Origin: Holothuria scabra
Taxonomy: Eukaryota > Echinodermata > Holothuroidea > Aspidochirotida > Holothuriidae
Reading direction: 5' to 3'
DNA: 64,000 nucleotides
Assembly: GCA_037179385.1 (NCBI GenBank)
Contig: CM074185.1
Location: 7,373,371-7,437,370 of the forward strand
Shown here: one piece after another, positions 1 through 11,976 of the stretch
Layout of the letters: every line of letters starts with the position of its first letter
How positions within the stretch are numbered: the first letter of the stretch is position 1
Made by a program: the position numbers and the translations under genes
The notes under the pieces: generated by a model
The model's input: the letters and a program-made list of their open reading frames with translations, nothing else
Database searches by the model: none
Told to the model about the DNA's origin: nothing

Positions 1-547
1 CCGACGTTATTCTGCAGAATAAAACATGATTTTCGCTGTTGAAATTATCAAACGTTTATTAGGTATTATTAAGTCTGAATTCCGAGATAAAATTAACCCA
101 CCCCCAAAATCCACAAATTTTGATTTTGTCTCCTTTCAGCCACCGTAATTATTTGTGTATTGAATGTTGAATGTATGAGCTACCACGTGCATACGTAGAG
201 GTACGCGTAGAATATAGGTGAACATAAATATTCATATCGTGTCAAAGTTTTCATTTCTGCTTTGTTCCTTCCACTTCAGGAAAATAAAGTGTGGAAAACA
301 AAGGAAAAATTTTATGTAGCTGCCCTTGAATAACCATCCGGTAGAAAGCTCTACACCAGCGACAAATTTGTCCAGAAAATGAAAAACTGGAGTGAAATGC
401 TGTACTCGTGATATAGTACAAAGACCAACTCAGCGCCGGAACAAAGGAATAAGCACGTTAGTACACCTAGTTTCGATCTTTGTCTCAATTGTCAACTCTA
501 GCCACGTGGTTCGCATCTGCAAAGTTAGACTGAAACCTCAATTTCAG
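1..547. other. Unassigned AT-rich sequence
   Basis: I see no recognisable gene, repeat terminus or RNA in this stretch. A reading frame open from about 392 runs into the candidate exon at 548-698, but its first part matches nothing I recognise. Confidence 0.4.
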
Positions 548-698
548 TTTGAATTTATGCATGAAGAGCGTATTTTGTATTTGGTCTGTCTGGAATCCGA
601 TGTTATTGGAATATCCAACCTGAATGAGATTATTTGGACTAGCTACACACTATTTAACCAGCCTGAGAGAAATTCTTCAATCGGACTTAGATTTTGTG
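548..698 (+). CDS. Candidate internal exon, unknown product
   Basis: A polypyrimidine-like acceptor (ending TTTCAG at 542-547) and a consensus donor (GTGAGT from 699) bracket 151 nt open in the frame that also runs upstream to 392. It would encode about 50 residues with the short stretches FEFMHEERILYLVCLESD and NEIIWTSYTLFNQPERN. I recognise no family. Nothing nearby supplies a partner exon, so this may be a chance open frame or a piece of a transposable element. The call rests only on splice-site quality plus the open frame. Confidence 0.2.
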
Positions 699-959
699 GT
701 GAGTACACGTATATCTTCATACAGTCGATAACGGTAGTAGTATCCTTAACATCATGCACAATGGAGTCCCTCTCGATCCTGACTCCCAAAGGGACTCCTG
801 AATTAAAAAAAAAAACGATCCGTTAAGATTACACAATTGTAAACAATCATCGAAAATGTCTCAGTAGTACGTTAGTGAGATGTTGCACCCATTAAGAGAG
901 GTGTTGCAGCATGGGCAACCTATATGCTTGCTACATGCACCCACTATGAACTGCCACGT

Positions 960-1168
960 TGTGAGGTGGAGCGCGCAGTGTCATATGCAGCCGGGAGTTC
1001 TCAGGTTCGAGACCTAGCTGACCGGCAGGATCATACCAAAGAAAATTGGAATCTACTGCTATCGGCCCTTGGTGCTCAGCGTTAGCAATGGCAGGGAAAC
1101 AAACCAGTGAGCCACGACTGGATAAAGGGTCGTAGTCGGCCCGACTCAAACCAATTGAATAGTCACTG
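960..1168 (+). repeat. tRNA-derived SINE, diverged copy
   Basis: This is a diverged member of the SINE family that recurs at 24-51 kb. A pol III B-box-like GGTTCGAGACC lies near 1003-1013. It is followed by the family body: a 'tggtgctcagc' block, then 'aaacaaaccagtgagccacgactgg', then 'gactcaaaccaattg'. The usual TAAC-rich tail is lost. It is the oldest-looking copy and the only one in the first 24 kb. Confidence 0.6.
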
Positions 1169-2395
1169 ACCCATACATCCTCGTTAGAACTAACAACACC
1201 CCTGGTTGCAGACGCGGGTCAAGGGGCTTTTACGCGGGAAGGGGCTTTTACGGCCTCATCCCTCCCCTTTTCGCCACATCAACAATAAAACATAAGGAAA
1301 ATTAGCAGTGCCGCAACTCCCTCACACCCTTGCTTTCTCTGAAGTCAGCCCCCTATTTGGAATGTCTGGATGGATCTGCGCCTGGGTTGTACTTGACGAA
1401 CAGAATGATGGGTCAACTTGAAGGGATTGAGTGCATGAGTATATACGCGTATGGAGTTTTGACGGAGAGACCGCATGCAGCCACAGAGAAAGAAAGATTT
1501 CAGTGCATTCGCAGACATCTTCAGAGCATATATTTGAGCAACGAAATTCTATCACCAGCCTGAACCAGGATCATCAAATAGTGAAAAAAAATGATAAGAC
1601 AAGTCTTATCGCACACTGAACATTCCAAAACTGCTCCCAAGTCACTCACGTTTACCCCCGCTCACTCTCTCAATTCCTTAGATTAAAAATCTATCTAAAA
1701 GAGTGAATTTAGGTACCAATTTCAATCTTAAAAAATTATGAGAACACAATTGTGGGTCCTCTTCCTTGAACAGACACAAACCTATATGTATTAAATCCTG
1801 AGGAATATATAAGGCAACGAAAACTTTCTTAATCGGCACGAGTCACTTTGTTAGACTGCATCTTTCCGTTTGAATACATGCCAATCAATAACTTACAAAA
1901 CAGTCATCAAAGAATTATTTTGATACGCCTTAGGAAAATGTACTTCGGGTTAAAGAATGCCGGTCACTCTTCAAAATAGAAATTCGCTAAGGTAGCAATG
2001 TGTAACATTGACTCAGCGTTGGACCAACTGTCCATCTAGCGACCTACGCTCGCCAGGCAACTGAAGTAGCCAGAAAATAATGTCAAACAGGAGCGAAACC
2101 TAGCTATAGCTGTAGAGAGACCTAAAAGTATCGACATTATACTAATTGGCCGAAAATGCTTTCATCATCGTTGGAAATGGCAATTCCCGCCGGCCACTGG
2201 GCCTATTTTGTGTGCACAAATAGGGAAAATTTTAGCGATATCGTTTGAAAAGGGATTTTTTAAGGAGAAAAAAGATATTGTATTTAAAAAATCATATGGG
2301 AATGTTAAAGATGGAGTGTCGTCATGAAACAGAATTCTCAATGCCAATCCTTCGATAACCTTTTCACGGATTAAGTCACGACCACGTGACTTCCA
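1169..2395. other. Unassigned sequence with a short direct repeat
   Basis: Around 1216-1255 a short unit (aaggggcttttacg) is repeated twice. The rest shows overlapping short reading frames on both strands near 1322-1619 without coding character, and no element ends that I can define. Confidence 0.35.
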
Positions 2396-3130
2396 GGCGC
2401 GGCGGAACGGAAAAAATATTGGGGGGGGGGGCTGAGTACAAGAAAATTTTTGACTTTACAGACCCCCCAGGTGGCCAGAAACGGCACTTCCCGCGTGTTC
2501 TATTTTGCACGCAGCCTTAAAATATGAGTCTCATGTTTGCACTTTCTCAACGAATGAAAAAAATTCAGCCTATGCAAAATGGTTATACATATCAGATAAA
2601 TTGAGATGATACAAGAACAATAATTAATTATGCATCCTCTTTCATTTATTCTGTTTGCCGTGTTATTCACTTTCTGAACCCCGTGTTACATTTGTCCATC
2701 CATACATATCAACTACTCAATTATATTTCCCCTAGATCATACCATTTCTCCCCCCCCCCCCCCGTGGTTCCTCCCAAGGCTACCACCAACTTAATCTATA
2801 TCTATCTCAAATCCCAAACGTACTATAGACTTGTGTAAAAACTAACGGTAGTAGCCTACGCTGTTCAACCAGTGGCGGAGGGATTTCGGTCTGAGGGGGC
2901 GAAAATGGTCTATAGGGGCGCTTCGAATGAGTAAATACCCTTAGCCTCAGCACGATAGAAGCAGCTGCTTTTCAGACTCTCCATGTGATTTTCCGCACCT
3001 GGTAGAAGACTAATTTGCCATTTTTCCTCAGCAAGTTTTTCTAATTATGAAATTTTCTATCCATGGGCCTCCGCAAATGGAAATTCGGGGGGGGGGGGGG
3101 GGGGATTGTTTTAGGGGGAAAGCTCCGCGC
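2396..3130. repeat. Poly-G/C-tract-bearing degenerate repeat modules
   Basis: Long homopolymers occur at 2421-2431 (G), 2750-2763 (C) and 3087-3104 (18 G). They are embedded in similar contexts: 'ggcggaacggaaaaaatattggg' at 2400, 'cagtggcggagggatttc' at 2871 and 'cgcaagaaaattttggcc' at 3151. A CAGTGGCG start is typical of hAT-type termini. The same module recurs at 4.4, 4.75, 10.6, 50.7 and 52.5 kb. Boundaries of individual copies are not clear. Confidence 0.5.
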
Positions 3131-4370
3131 CACCATGAGTTGGCCCGGAACGCAAGAAAATTTTGGCCCAAAAGGCCTCTCAGATTGCTGAAAATGGCAT
3201 TTCTTACAAAGCATATATATTTACCGCATATAAATAGGGAAAACACTTAGTCAACAATTAAGAAATGTTGATATTAATTTTTCTTCGTCTTTTTCTTTTT
3301 GTTTTCTTCGTTTTTTCAGGTCTTTTATTTTCCCGGGGGAGGGCAAGTTCCTCCCTCGCCCCCTACCTGCGGACACCCATGTTTCTGTAGCTCTCTTTCA
3401 CATTCTAGTATGAAGACGTTCATTATATGTTGTGTTATTGTCAGGTCTCGATTTAAGATTTTAATGTAATAGTAGGCTACTTTTTGAAGATAAAGATTAA
3501 ACCTGCTGGAGCCATAGCAAGCAATCTTACAGGGGGAAATATTATGGAAATTAATCACCGTTAGTTGGACATTTTTGGTATCTGGAAATCAAGATAAGTA
3601 CACGAAAAAACATTAACTGACGTATTTTACATCATGTGAACACTCGATCTGAAAAAGCCATTAATTAAGTACAAGAAATAGCGAAGACAAAAGGTCTGCT
3701 TGGCTCTCTAGATACCGAATTCATAGTAAATAAAATTAGCCTAAACGAGGCTAATTAGATTCAGTTTTCTGGCTTTTCCACGAAAGTACAGAAATAAGCA
3801 TTTTCATGGGATTATCGTGCAGTGCCATGCAGAAACAGCCATTTATCATGAGAATGCTCGCTTAAAGAAAATCAAAATGGAAACTCCTCATTAAAACTCT
3901 AAAATCATTCCCACCATGATAACAGTTTTAGTTTATTTTAACCTGAATGTTCTCTTCAAATAATTTTGAAAAATGTTGTGGAAGCTATTTGGTTTTTTTT
4001 ATAAACTCTTTTCTTTATCTATGTTGACCATAATCCCCGACAACGAGAGGGCTATTTGCGCTATAATTATTGTGCGCCCTTTGCAACATCTTTTATTGGC
4101 CGGGGTGGGGGTGAATTTAATGTCAGTCTGAGTATTTAATCTCGTAAGCTTACAATCACGCTTGGCGTGAAAACAATTAACGTAACACAGCGACGTCATT
4201 CATTAGTGCGTATAAAACATGAAAGTACGTTTTGGCAAAACCTATCCCTATGTTACAGAAGATGACCCTTTTCATCAGAATAAAGTGAAGATAGCACAGT
4301 TACTGGTGGCTGTTTGAGCAACAATGGTGCAAGAGTAAAGTATGTTTAAAACCTAAAAAAGGCGCCGACA
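3131..4370. other. Unassigned AT-rich sequence
   Basis: No gene, RNA or defined element was seen. Short frames on the minus strand at 3325-3558 and 3999-4199 lack splice context and recognisable motifs. Confidence 0.4.
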
Positions 4371-4770
4371 GACGATTTTGGTTCGTCGGGGGGGGGGGGG
4401 ACCGCCATATGGCAGCTCCGCCACTGTGTTAAACCTCGCGAAAAACGACCAGTAAAACTTAACGAAATTACGCAATAACAGACCATACTGCTTCCACTTT
4501 TCGAGGACCTCGGAGATGGGGTTGGGTGATGATAAGGAGGCTTTAGCGTGTCCAGTTTTTTTTTTGTCATCGACAACGTTCCCCTACAATTATAAGTAGG
4601 CCTATATTGTGCATTAGACTGATGAAGAATATGTTCACGACCCACTTCCATATTCTCCCCTCCGTCGCCGGTCACAACTTCTTGAAGCGCACCTTACAAA
4701 TATTGGGGGGCTAAACATGCCTTTAGCCCCTCCACTTTTTTCATGGTGGGGGGGGGGGGGGGCTAAGATA
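4371..4770. repeat. Two poly-G modules in opposite orientations
   Basis: G runs lie at 4388-4400 and 4748-4762. After the first comes 'gcagctccgccactgtgtt', the reverse complement of the CAGTGGCGGAGC start seen elsewhere, so that copy lies on the minus strand. The second sits in 'aaatattggggggctaaa...' context. The sequence between them has no gene I can support. Confidence 0.45.
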
Positions 4771-5485
4771 TTAATTATAAAGTCATGCATGCAGTCGTGA
4801 AGTAATCCGCTGACAGGTTATCGAAGACGCGTTTTGAGAATTCTATTCCATGAAGACACTGCATCTTTTTAAGTGAATATGTGTTCAGCTGTTCAGTGTA
4901 CACGCTTAACTGTGTAAATCACTATGAAAATATAGTATATTTTCCGGCAAACTGAGCCCTTCCTGCCCAAATACATAATAATTAACACATTTCACTCACG
5001 ATTGGTTTCCTTAACCAGTTCCCTTTATTGCTTAAGTCTCATTTTCATATCTTGAGGAAAATCTCGTCAATTTTCAGTTAAAAAAGAAGTGGTTTTATGA
5101 TTTCCCTCTTGGAAAGACATACTTTTTTCAGGGTGATTTCGGTCGATAGTAGCAAACAAAACTTGTCATAATTCTTGCTGAGTGTCATCGGTCAAATATT
5201 TTCACGTGATATGAAAAAAAATATCTTTCCCTAAAACATTTGTAAGATTCAAATTGATTGGGGGGAGAAAACCCCCGTCATTTTGACATCAAATTGGAAA
5301 AAAGCTACAAAATCTTTCAATTAGATTACGCAATACCGTTTGGGCGTGCCAACTCACAGACCGATTCCGCGAAAATCCTGCTGTGCGCGATTTAGAGTAA
5401 AACATTCCCAAATGAAGGAAAATTCTCCTTTTTGGGAGGTGAAGACTGTATCTTAGTTGCATATTGAGCTTTTGGAAGTAATGTA
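4771..5485. other. Unassigned sequence
   Basis: No gene or element was recognised. The minus-strand open frame at 5289-5663, with long His-Thr runs, is a by-product of the TG microsatellite that starts the next element. Confidence 0.4.
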
Positions 5486-7656
5486 TTTTTGGTTTCGATG
5501 AAAAGAGAAACCTATGCGTGTGTATGTATGTGTGTGTGGATGTGTGTGTGGGTGTGTATGTATGTATGTGTTTGTGTGTGTGCGTGTGTGTGTTTGTGAC
5601 ACTTTGCTTGTTTACACGATATCTTGAGAAGGGAAGATCTGACAATTCTAAAACTAAGTACATAGATATCTCATACTGAGAAGAAGAACCCTATCGATTC
5701 TGGTGGAGGTCAAAGGTCATGTGGGCTCACAGGGGGTCAAAACCCGAAATCCTTGTTTACACGATATCTCAAGATAGGAAACTTGGATTAATTTCAAACT
5801 TGACATGTTGATGCTTTATGATGTAAGGAAGAACCCTATTGATTTTGGTGGAGGTCAAAGGTCATTTGGGGTCACGTGGGGTCAAACCCCCAAATCCTTG
5901 TTTACACGATATCTCAAGATAGGAAACTTGGATTAATTTCAAACGTGACACGTTGATGTGTTATGATGTAAGTAAGATTAATTTTGTCGGCGGTCAGAGG
6001 TCATCTGGGCTCACAGGGGGTCAAAACCCGAAATCCTTGTTTACACGATATCTCAAGATAGGAAACTTGGATTAATTTCAAACTTGACATGTTGATGCTT
6101 TATGATGTAAGGAAGAACCCTGTAGATTTTGGTGATGGTCAAAGGTCATTTGGGGTCACGTGGGGTCAAACCCCCAAATCCTTGTTTACACGATATCTCA
6201 AGATAGGAAACTTGGATTAATTTCAAACGTGACACGTTGATCTGTTATGATGTAAGCAAGAACCCTATTAATTTTGTCGGCGGTCAGAGGTCATCTGGGG
6301 TCACAGGGGGTCAAACCCCGAAATCCTTGTTTACACGATATCTCAAGGTAGGAAACATGGATTGATTTCAAACTTGATATGTTGATGCATTATGGTGAAA
6401 GGAAGAACCCTATTAATTTTGTTGGCCGTCAAGGGTCATTTGGGGTCACATGGGGTCAAACCCCGAAATTCTTGTTTACACAATATCACTTGATATGTCG
6501 ATGCGTTATGAGGTGAGGAAAAACCCCATCTATTTTGGTGAAGGTCAAAGGTCATTTGGGGTCACGTGGGGTCAAACCCCCAAATCCTTGTTTACACGTT
6601 ATCTCAAGATAGGAAACTTGGATAAATTTCAAACGTGACACGTTGATGTGTTATGATGTAAGCAAGGACTCTATTAATTTTGTTGGCGGTCAGAGGTCAT
6701 TTGGGGTCACATGGGGTCAAAACCCGAAATCCTTGTTTAAACAATATCTCATGGCAGGAAACTTGGACTCATTTCAAACTTGATATGTTGATGAATTATG
6801 AGGTGAGGAAGAACCCTTTCTGTTTTGGTGAAGGTCAAAGGTCATATGGGGTCACATTTTGTCAAACCCCGAAATCCTTGTTTACACGATATCTCAAGGT
6901 ACATTAGGAAACTTGGATTGATATCAAACTTGATATATTGATGCATTATGATGAAAGGAAGAACCCTATCGATTTTGGTAGAGGTCAAAGGTCATTTGGG
7001 GTCACATGGGGGTCAAACTCAGGAAACCTTGTAAAATGATATTTCATGGTAGGAAGCTTGGATTGTTTTCAATCCTGATATGTTGATGAATTATGATGGG
7101 AGGGTGGACCCATTTTATTTTGGTAGAGGTCAGAGTTCACATGAGATTATCCAAGGTCAAACTTTGAAAACCAAATTTAACTTTGTATTTCAAGGTAGAA
7201 AACTTGGGATAGAGTTCAAAGTTAGTATGTGGATGTGTTATGGTAGGAAGATGGCATCTGCAGTCCTTGATGAAGTGTGACGGTCTTTTGGGGTCACTAA
7301 AGGAAAAATTTTAAAACCTTGTCAAAGGGATATCTCAAGGTTGGAAACTTGGATGGATTTCATAATTAGTATTTGAATGTATTATGGTGAGTTGAAAGTA
7401 CTGTACCTTTTGTTTTGGTGGAGGTCTGTGGTCATCTGGTATCACCTGGCATTAATCTCTGAAAACCTTGTTTGCAGAATATCTTAAGGCACAGAATGAA
7501 ATTTGGCTTTTTAAATATAGAAGAGTTTTGGTTAAAAGAAAACCAGTTACTGGTGGAGTCAAAGGTCACTTTGGGTCACCAAGTGTTACAAGAAATGTAG
7601 CGTTTTATTGAAAAAAAAAACATGTATGTATCATCGAAACCGCAATGCATTTTTGG
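5486..7656 (+). mobile_element. Helitron-like non-autonomous element with DR1 tandem array (copy A)
   Basis: The left end is a hairpin, GGTTTCGATGAAAAGAGAAACC (stem GGTTTC/GAAACC), followed by a TG microsatellite (5517-5596). The right end carries ATCATCGAAACC, an inverted match to the left end, then CAATGCATT. Between them lie about 13 head-to-tail units of roughly 145 bp. Each has 'tacacgatatctcaagatagg', 'gaagaaccctat' and a nuclear-receptor DR1 site or a near version. No protein is encoded, so any movement would need a partner in trans. The architecture (terminal short inverted repeats, hairpin, microsatellite, core tandem repeats) resembles Helentron-associated elements such as the bivalve pearl family. 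That assignment is inference. Confidence 0.6.
5690..7600 (+). repeat. ~145-bp tandem array, DR1 motif in many units
   Basis: The anchor 'cgatatctcaag' recurs at 5762, 5907, 6046, 6191 and 6336, giving spacings of 139-145 bp. Exact AGGTCAAAGGTCA is seen near 5707, 5852, 6542, 6832 and 6982. Other units carry one- or two-base variants such as CGGTCAGAGGTCA. Units decay towards the right end (7100-7600). Confidence 0.85.
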
Positions 7657-9180
7657 TTTCGATGATAAGAGAAACCAATGCATTCATGATGGCGTGCGTG
7701 TGTATGTATGTATGTATGTGTGTGTGCGCGCGTGTGTGTGTATGTGTGTGTGTGTTTGTGACACTTTGGTTGTTAACACAATATCTCAAGATAGGAATGT
7801 CTGATAGTTTTCAAACTTGGTGCATAGATGAACCATATTGAGAGGAAGAACCCTATTGTTTTTGGTGGAGGTCAAAGGTCATCTGGGGTCACCAGGGGTC
7901 AAAGTTTGAAAACCTTGTTAACGCAATATCTCAAGGTAGGAAACTTGGATAGATTTCATATTTAGTTTGTGGATGCGTTATAGCCAGTAGATGGTCCCTA
8001 TTGTTTTTGTGGTAGGTCAAAGGTCACCTGGGGTCACCAGGGGTCAAAGTCTGAAAATCTCGTTAACACGATCTCAAGATGGGAAGTTTGGATAGATTTC
8101 ATATTTAGTATGTGGATGCGTTATGGTCAGGAGACGGTCCCTATTGTATTTGTTGGAGGTCAAAGGTCATCTGGGGTCACCAAGGGTCAAAGTCTGAAAA
8201 CCTTGTTAATGTGATGTCTCAAGTTAAGTAGCTTGGATAGATTTCATACTTGGTATGTGGATGTGTTATGGTCAGTAAATGGTCCCTATTGTTTTTGGCG
8301 GAGGTCAAAGGTCATCTGGGGTCACCAGGGGTCAAAGTCTGAACATCTCGTTAACACAATATCTCAAGGTAGGAAGCTTGGATAGATTTCATATTTAGTT
8401 TGTGGATGCGTTATAGTCAGTAGATGGTCCCTCTTGTTTTTGGCGGAGGTCAAAGGTCATCTGGGGTCACAGGGAATCAAAATCTGAAAATCTTGTTTAC
8501 ATGATATCTCAAGGTAGGAAACTTGGATGGATTTCATATTTAGTATGTGGATGCCTTATAGTCAGTAGATGGTCCCTATCCTTTTTGGCGGAGGTCAAAG
8601 GTCATCTGGGGTCACCAAGGGTCAAAGTCTGAAAACCTTGTTAATGTGATGTCTAAAGTTAGGTAGATTGGATAGATTTCATATTTGGTATGTGGATGCG
8701 TTATGGTCAGGAAATGGTACCTAATGTTTTTGATGGATGTCAAAGGTCATCTGGGGTCTTTGCTGGTCAAAGTCTGAAAATCCTACTTATGCAAGATCTC
8801 AAGATAGGAAACTTGGATAGATTTCACATTTGGGTATGTGGATGAATTATGGTCAGAAGATGGTCCTCATTGTGTTTGGCAGAGATGAAAGGTCATCTGG
8901 GGTCTCCAGGGGTCAAAGTCTGGAAACCTTTTTAAATGTAATCTTTCAAGATAGCTGTTTGTCCATTTGTCTCTCTGCTTGTCTGTCTGCTTGTCCGTCT
9001 AGCTATGTATGGCTTTTATGGAGGTCAAAAAGTCATGTGGAATGACAAAATTATTCTTTGAACATGCTAGTATAACATTTGAATGAGAAGATAATGGTGC
9101 ATGATGGCATTCTTTGAAATTGAACATTTATGTATCATCGAAACCTCAATGCATTTTTGCATTCTGGTTGCATTCTGGTT
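7648..9180 (+). mobile_element. Helitron-like element with DR1 tandem array (copy B)
   Basis: It starts with GGTTTCGATGATAAGAGAAACC at about 7654, then a TG/GCGTG microsatellite (7693-7760). It ends with ATCATCGAAACCTCAATGCA at 9135-9152 and a duplicated GCATTCTGGTT. The left end directly abuts, and shares bases with, the right end of copy A. Internal units show exact AGGTCAAAGGTCA near 7868, 8014, 8157, 8302, 8447 and 8592, with decayed versions near 8738 and 8884. No coding capacity is apparent. Confidence 0.6.
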
Positions 9181-10600
9181 CTTTAGATTTTCGTGCCTCT
9201 TTTGGAAATCTGTCATCGTAGCGCATTAGATCTAACTGTATTATTTGACAGTTTGACTTTGCATGCAATGTATTTACAATTTTGATGCCTCTGAAAGGAC
9301 TATAAGCAACGATGTTGCTATAATAAATCTACAGGAGAAGATATTACATAAACATAGTCAGGCGCGGTTCAAAGGGAGGGAGAAAGTGGGGACTCAAGCC
9401 CCCTCAATGTGCTCAAGGCGCTCCCTTGGCGTCTGGAAATGAAAAATGGAAATTTGCCCTGTATGACACCAGATCATCATCATAACTCCAGTCAACTAGA
9501 GCGCGGTTTTCCCAACTTTTCTTCCATAAAATTTAGAATTAACTGCAATATGACCTCCATATTGGTCAATTTTTGTTTAAAAAAGCCTCAAATTGAGTCA
9601 GATGTAGCAGTGCAGGCTTTATTTCTATAAAAGTGAACGGGACCGATCCTCTTTGTAACTATAATTTTCCTTATCAAATGCCTGTACTGTAAATGACATG
9701 AATGCACTGTAACCACAAATTAGCCAAGAATTGTCTGAATTGATTAACCACGTTAGGCACTCATATTTGACTAATTTGTGATGATATCTGACAGATTCGC
9801 AGTAATGGACTAGAGAATATCATTCAAAACTTAATCAAGGAAGCTTAATATTTGGGTCAATTTGAGTAAAATATTAGTCAATATAGTTTAGGCACTGTTT
9901 GAATAATTTATGTTCAAGTTACAGTGGTGTAAAATATGCATGGTATACTACTGTATTATATTATCATGGTCTTCATCCTAGCATTGTCTATTCTATATCA
10001 TGTCGTTTCTAGTCTCCATCTTACCCTGAAACCCCCCCCACACACACAAAAAAGGATTAATCTCGGTTTAGAACTGTGCCTGCCAACAATATCAAATTTA
10101 ATGGAAAAACTCAAATTACATAATGTACGGGTTATGTTGAAGGGAAGTGTTTAAATGTTGTACGTATTTGTTATTTTTTGCTTATTACATGCAAAGTTAC
10201 AGTGATTCTATTGCCTTGTAAATTGTGTACCATACTTCTGCATTCGCTGATTAACAAGAAGAGAAAAAGTTGTAAATGAAAAAATTTGATACTGAAGTCG
10301 AAGCTTTACATCCTTCACAAAAGCAAGTTCAAACTGCATAATTTTTTTATTATTTTGAAAGCAAAAGTTTTATGTGTTACTTCCGCGCACTAACATGCAC
10401 ATAATTTGCATTTTTTGTGTTTGGTAGATCAGTTGTTCAAGGCAAAAATTTTGATGGGTCATTCATCAAAAAGTAACAATTCTTTCCCTACCCCCAAAAT
10501 AGAATCACTCAGCTGCAGTGCACTTTATCCCTAAGAAATCAATATTAAAATAAAAAATCTGAAAATTTAATGAAAATACATTCCTATCCCTATTTGACCA
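9181..10600. other. Unassigned AT-rich sequence
   Basis: No gene, RNA or clear element. A 'caggcgcggttcaaagggaggg' stretch at 9360 resembles the start of the poly-G modules but has no long G run. A C/CA-rich patch lies near 10030-10050. Confidence 0.4.
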
Positions 10601-10605
10601 ATTCT

Positions 10606-10680
10606 AGGGGGGGGGGGGGGGGTGTGCAGCTAGGTGGACCCCTCCAGCCCTAGGACTGTATGTGAAGGGTAGCTTGCTTC
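10606..10680 (+). repeat. Poly-G module
   Basis: A 16-base G run at 10607-10622 is followed by 'tgtgcagctaggtggaccc', in the same kind of context as the other poly-G modules in the window. Confidence 0.45.
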
Positions 10681-10699
10681 AAAATCAAATTTTAAATCA

Positions 10700-11475
10700 A
10701 AGTCTTCTTTCAAAAATATCAATAGATTTAGCTTCCACAAGGTGAAAGACTGTTCCAAAAATCAACAAATCTCTTTCCAAAGGCAAATTTCTTCAAATTT
10801 GAATGACACTGCTGTTTTATGACTTTAAAACTGTATCCTCTTGAAATATCTCTCCTACAGTACTAAGATTTAGCATGTTAAAAGTAACATAAATGTCATA
10901 AACATCACGAACGATTTTAAAAACTTCAATCATATCTTCCCTAGTCGCCGTCTGTATCTAATTAGGGTAGGCAAATTCAGTTTAGGCCTACGCAACCTGA
11001 TATGGCAAACCCTGAAGTGATGGAGTAAGTTTCTTGGCACGTCTCTGGACATTCTCTAATAAATAGATAATCCTTTTTCAGGTGAGAGTAGTTCCAAACA
11101 TTAGCAGCACATTCCAAATGTGGTCTAACTAGAGCTTGAAATAAATATCTAAAAGACACTTCATCTAGATAAGTATACGTTCTTCTTATAAGCTCTACCC
11201 TTTTATACGATTTGCTTTGTTAACCTGAGCCTGATAATAATTAAAAAAAAAATGTAATGTACGATCCACCATGCAATGACCAATTGTCTTTCTTCATCAT
11301 AGACACTTTGAAGTTAATAGAAACAGAACCATCCTCATCTCACAGATGATAATTTTTCTCTTTAACACTATTCCTACCAATTATTGGAATAACTGAACAC
11401 TTCCTAAATTTCAACAACCAATTCGCTCTGACCAACTGTGCAAAGCAGATAGATCCTCTTGTAACAAAACCTCAT
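10700..11475 (-). pseudogene. CR1-type LINE reverse transcriptase, C-terminal part, decayed
   Basis: Read on the minus strand with several frameshifts and stops, the segment gives the order expected for the end of a CR1-like non-LTR polymerase. LQEDLSALHSWSERIGC (from 11465 down) is followed by LFQALVRPHLECAANVW and YSHLKKD (11160-11060), then a RYRRRLG stretch, then FGKRFVDFWNSLSP near 10800-10750. The LVRPHLE..VW...LKKD and WNSLP signatures are characteristic of CR1/L3-like LINE C-termini. It belongs with the palm-domain fragment at 12241-12380, from which later insertions separate it. It is not functional. Confidence 0.75.
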
Positions 11476-11479
11476 CATT

Positions 11480-11974
11480 TTTTGTAGATTTTTCCCTGAA
11501 CAACGAGTTGTTGATGAAATTAGCTCCGAGATTTCAAGTGGTAGATTTCTAGTAAAATGGCCTGGTTGGCTAAGTAATATTTCCACGAATGTAGCTGGTT
11601 TCAGCGAAGCCGGTGGCTTGCTTCAGCGTCCTTATGTTGTGGTTGGATAGAGTAGTAATCACTTTTTTCTAAAAGTCCCCACGACTCTCTGGCGAAGAGC
11701 CAACGGGCGAAAACCAAACGATTACTCCCGGAGGAGTTCTGCTCCCTTAAGGAGCTTAACGTCCCAAATGGACAAGTACGCCCTCCAAAGGGCAAACACT
11801 GCTAGAGTAGGGCTGGAGTAGTAATCACTAGAAGTAGATGTTCCGCGTGCGAGAGCTAGAGTGGTTCTGGTGAGAGCATGCAGTCTGGCACATGTTGGAC
11901 TCTCCATTGACTCGATGCAGCTGATGGTGATTGGTCAGTAGTCCTGACGTCATGAGGCTGCTCTCGGTAGCTTA
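11480..11974. mobile_element. Insertion-derived sequence between LINE fragments
   Basis: This block splits the LINE. The part at about 11660-11725 (ttttttctaaaag, then cccc, then ctctggcgaagagcc and cgggcgaaaac) aligns with a block in the 3.6-kb array at about 54515-54570. That suggests a shared mobile or structural sequence. An internal direct repeat, 'gtagtaatcac', lies near 11653 and 11818. Boundaries are unclear. Confidence 0.35.
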
Positions 11975-11976
11975 TA

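Noticed and set aside
392..826. Full 144-codon frame as a gene
   Set aside because: No homology is recognised, and a better exon model (548-698) lies inside it. The end runs into an A-rich low-complexity stretch.
5289..5663. Minus-strand open frame with long His-Thr runs (124 codons)
   Set aside because: It is the antisense translation of the TG microsatellite at the start of the DR1-array element. The same artefact appears at 13987-14205 and 21762-22172, always at these elements.
7608..7841. Plus-strand frames rich in Cys-Val at 7608-7841 and 22005-22259
   Set aside because: Cys-Val and Val-Cys runs come from (TG)n. No conserved protein context.
5690..8940. CRISPR-like regular repeats
   Set aside because: Units of ~145 bp without short conserved repeats and unique spacers, in an animal-type genome with introns and SINEs. 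This is a tandem array, not CRISPR.
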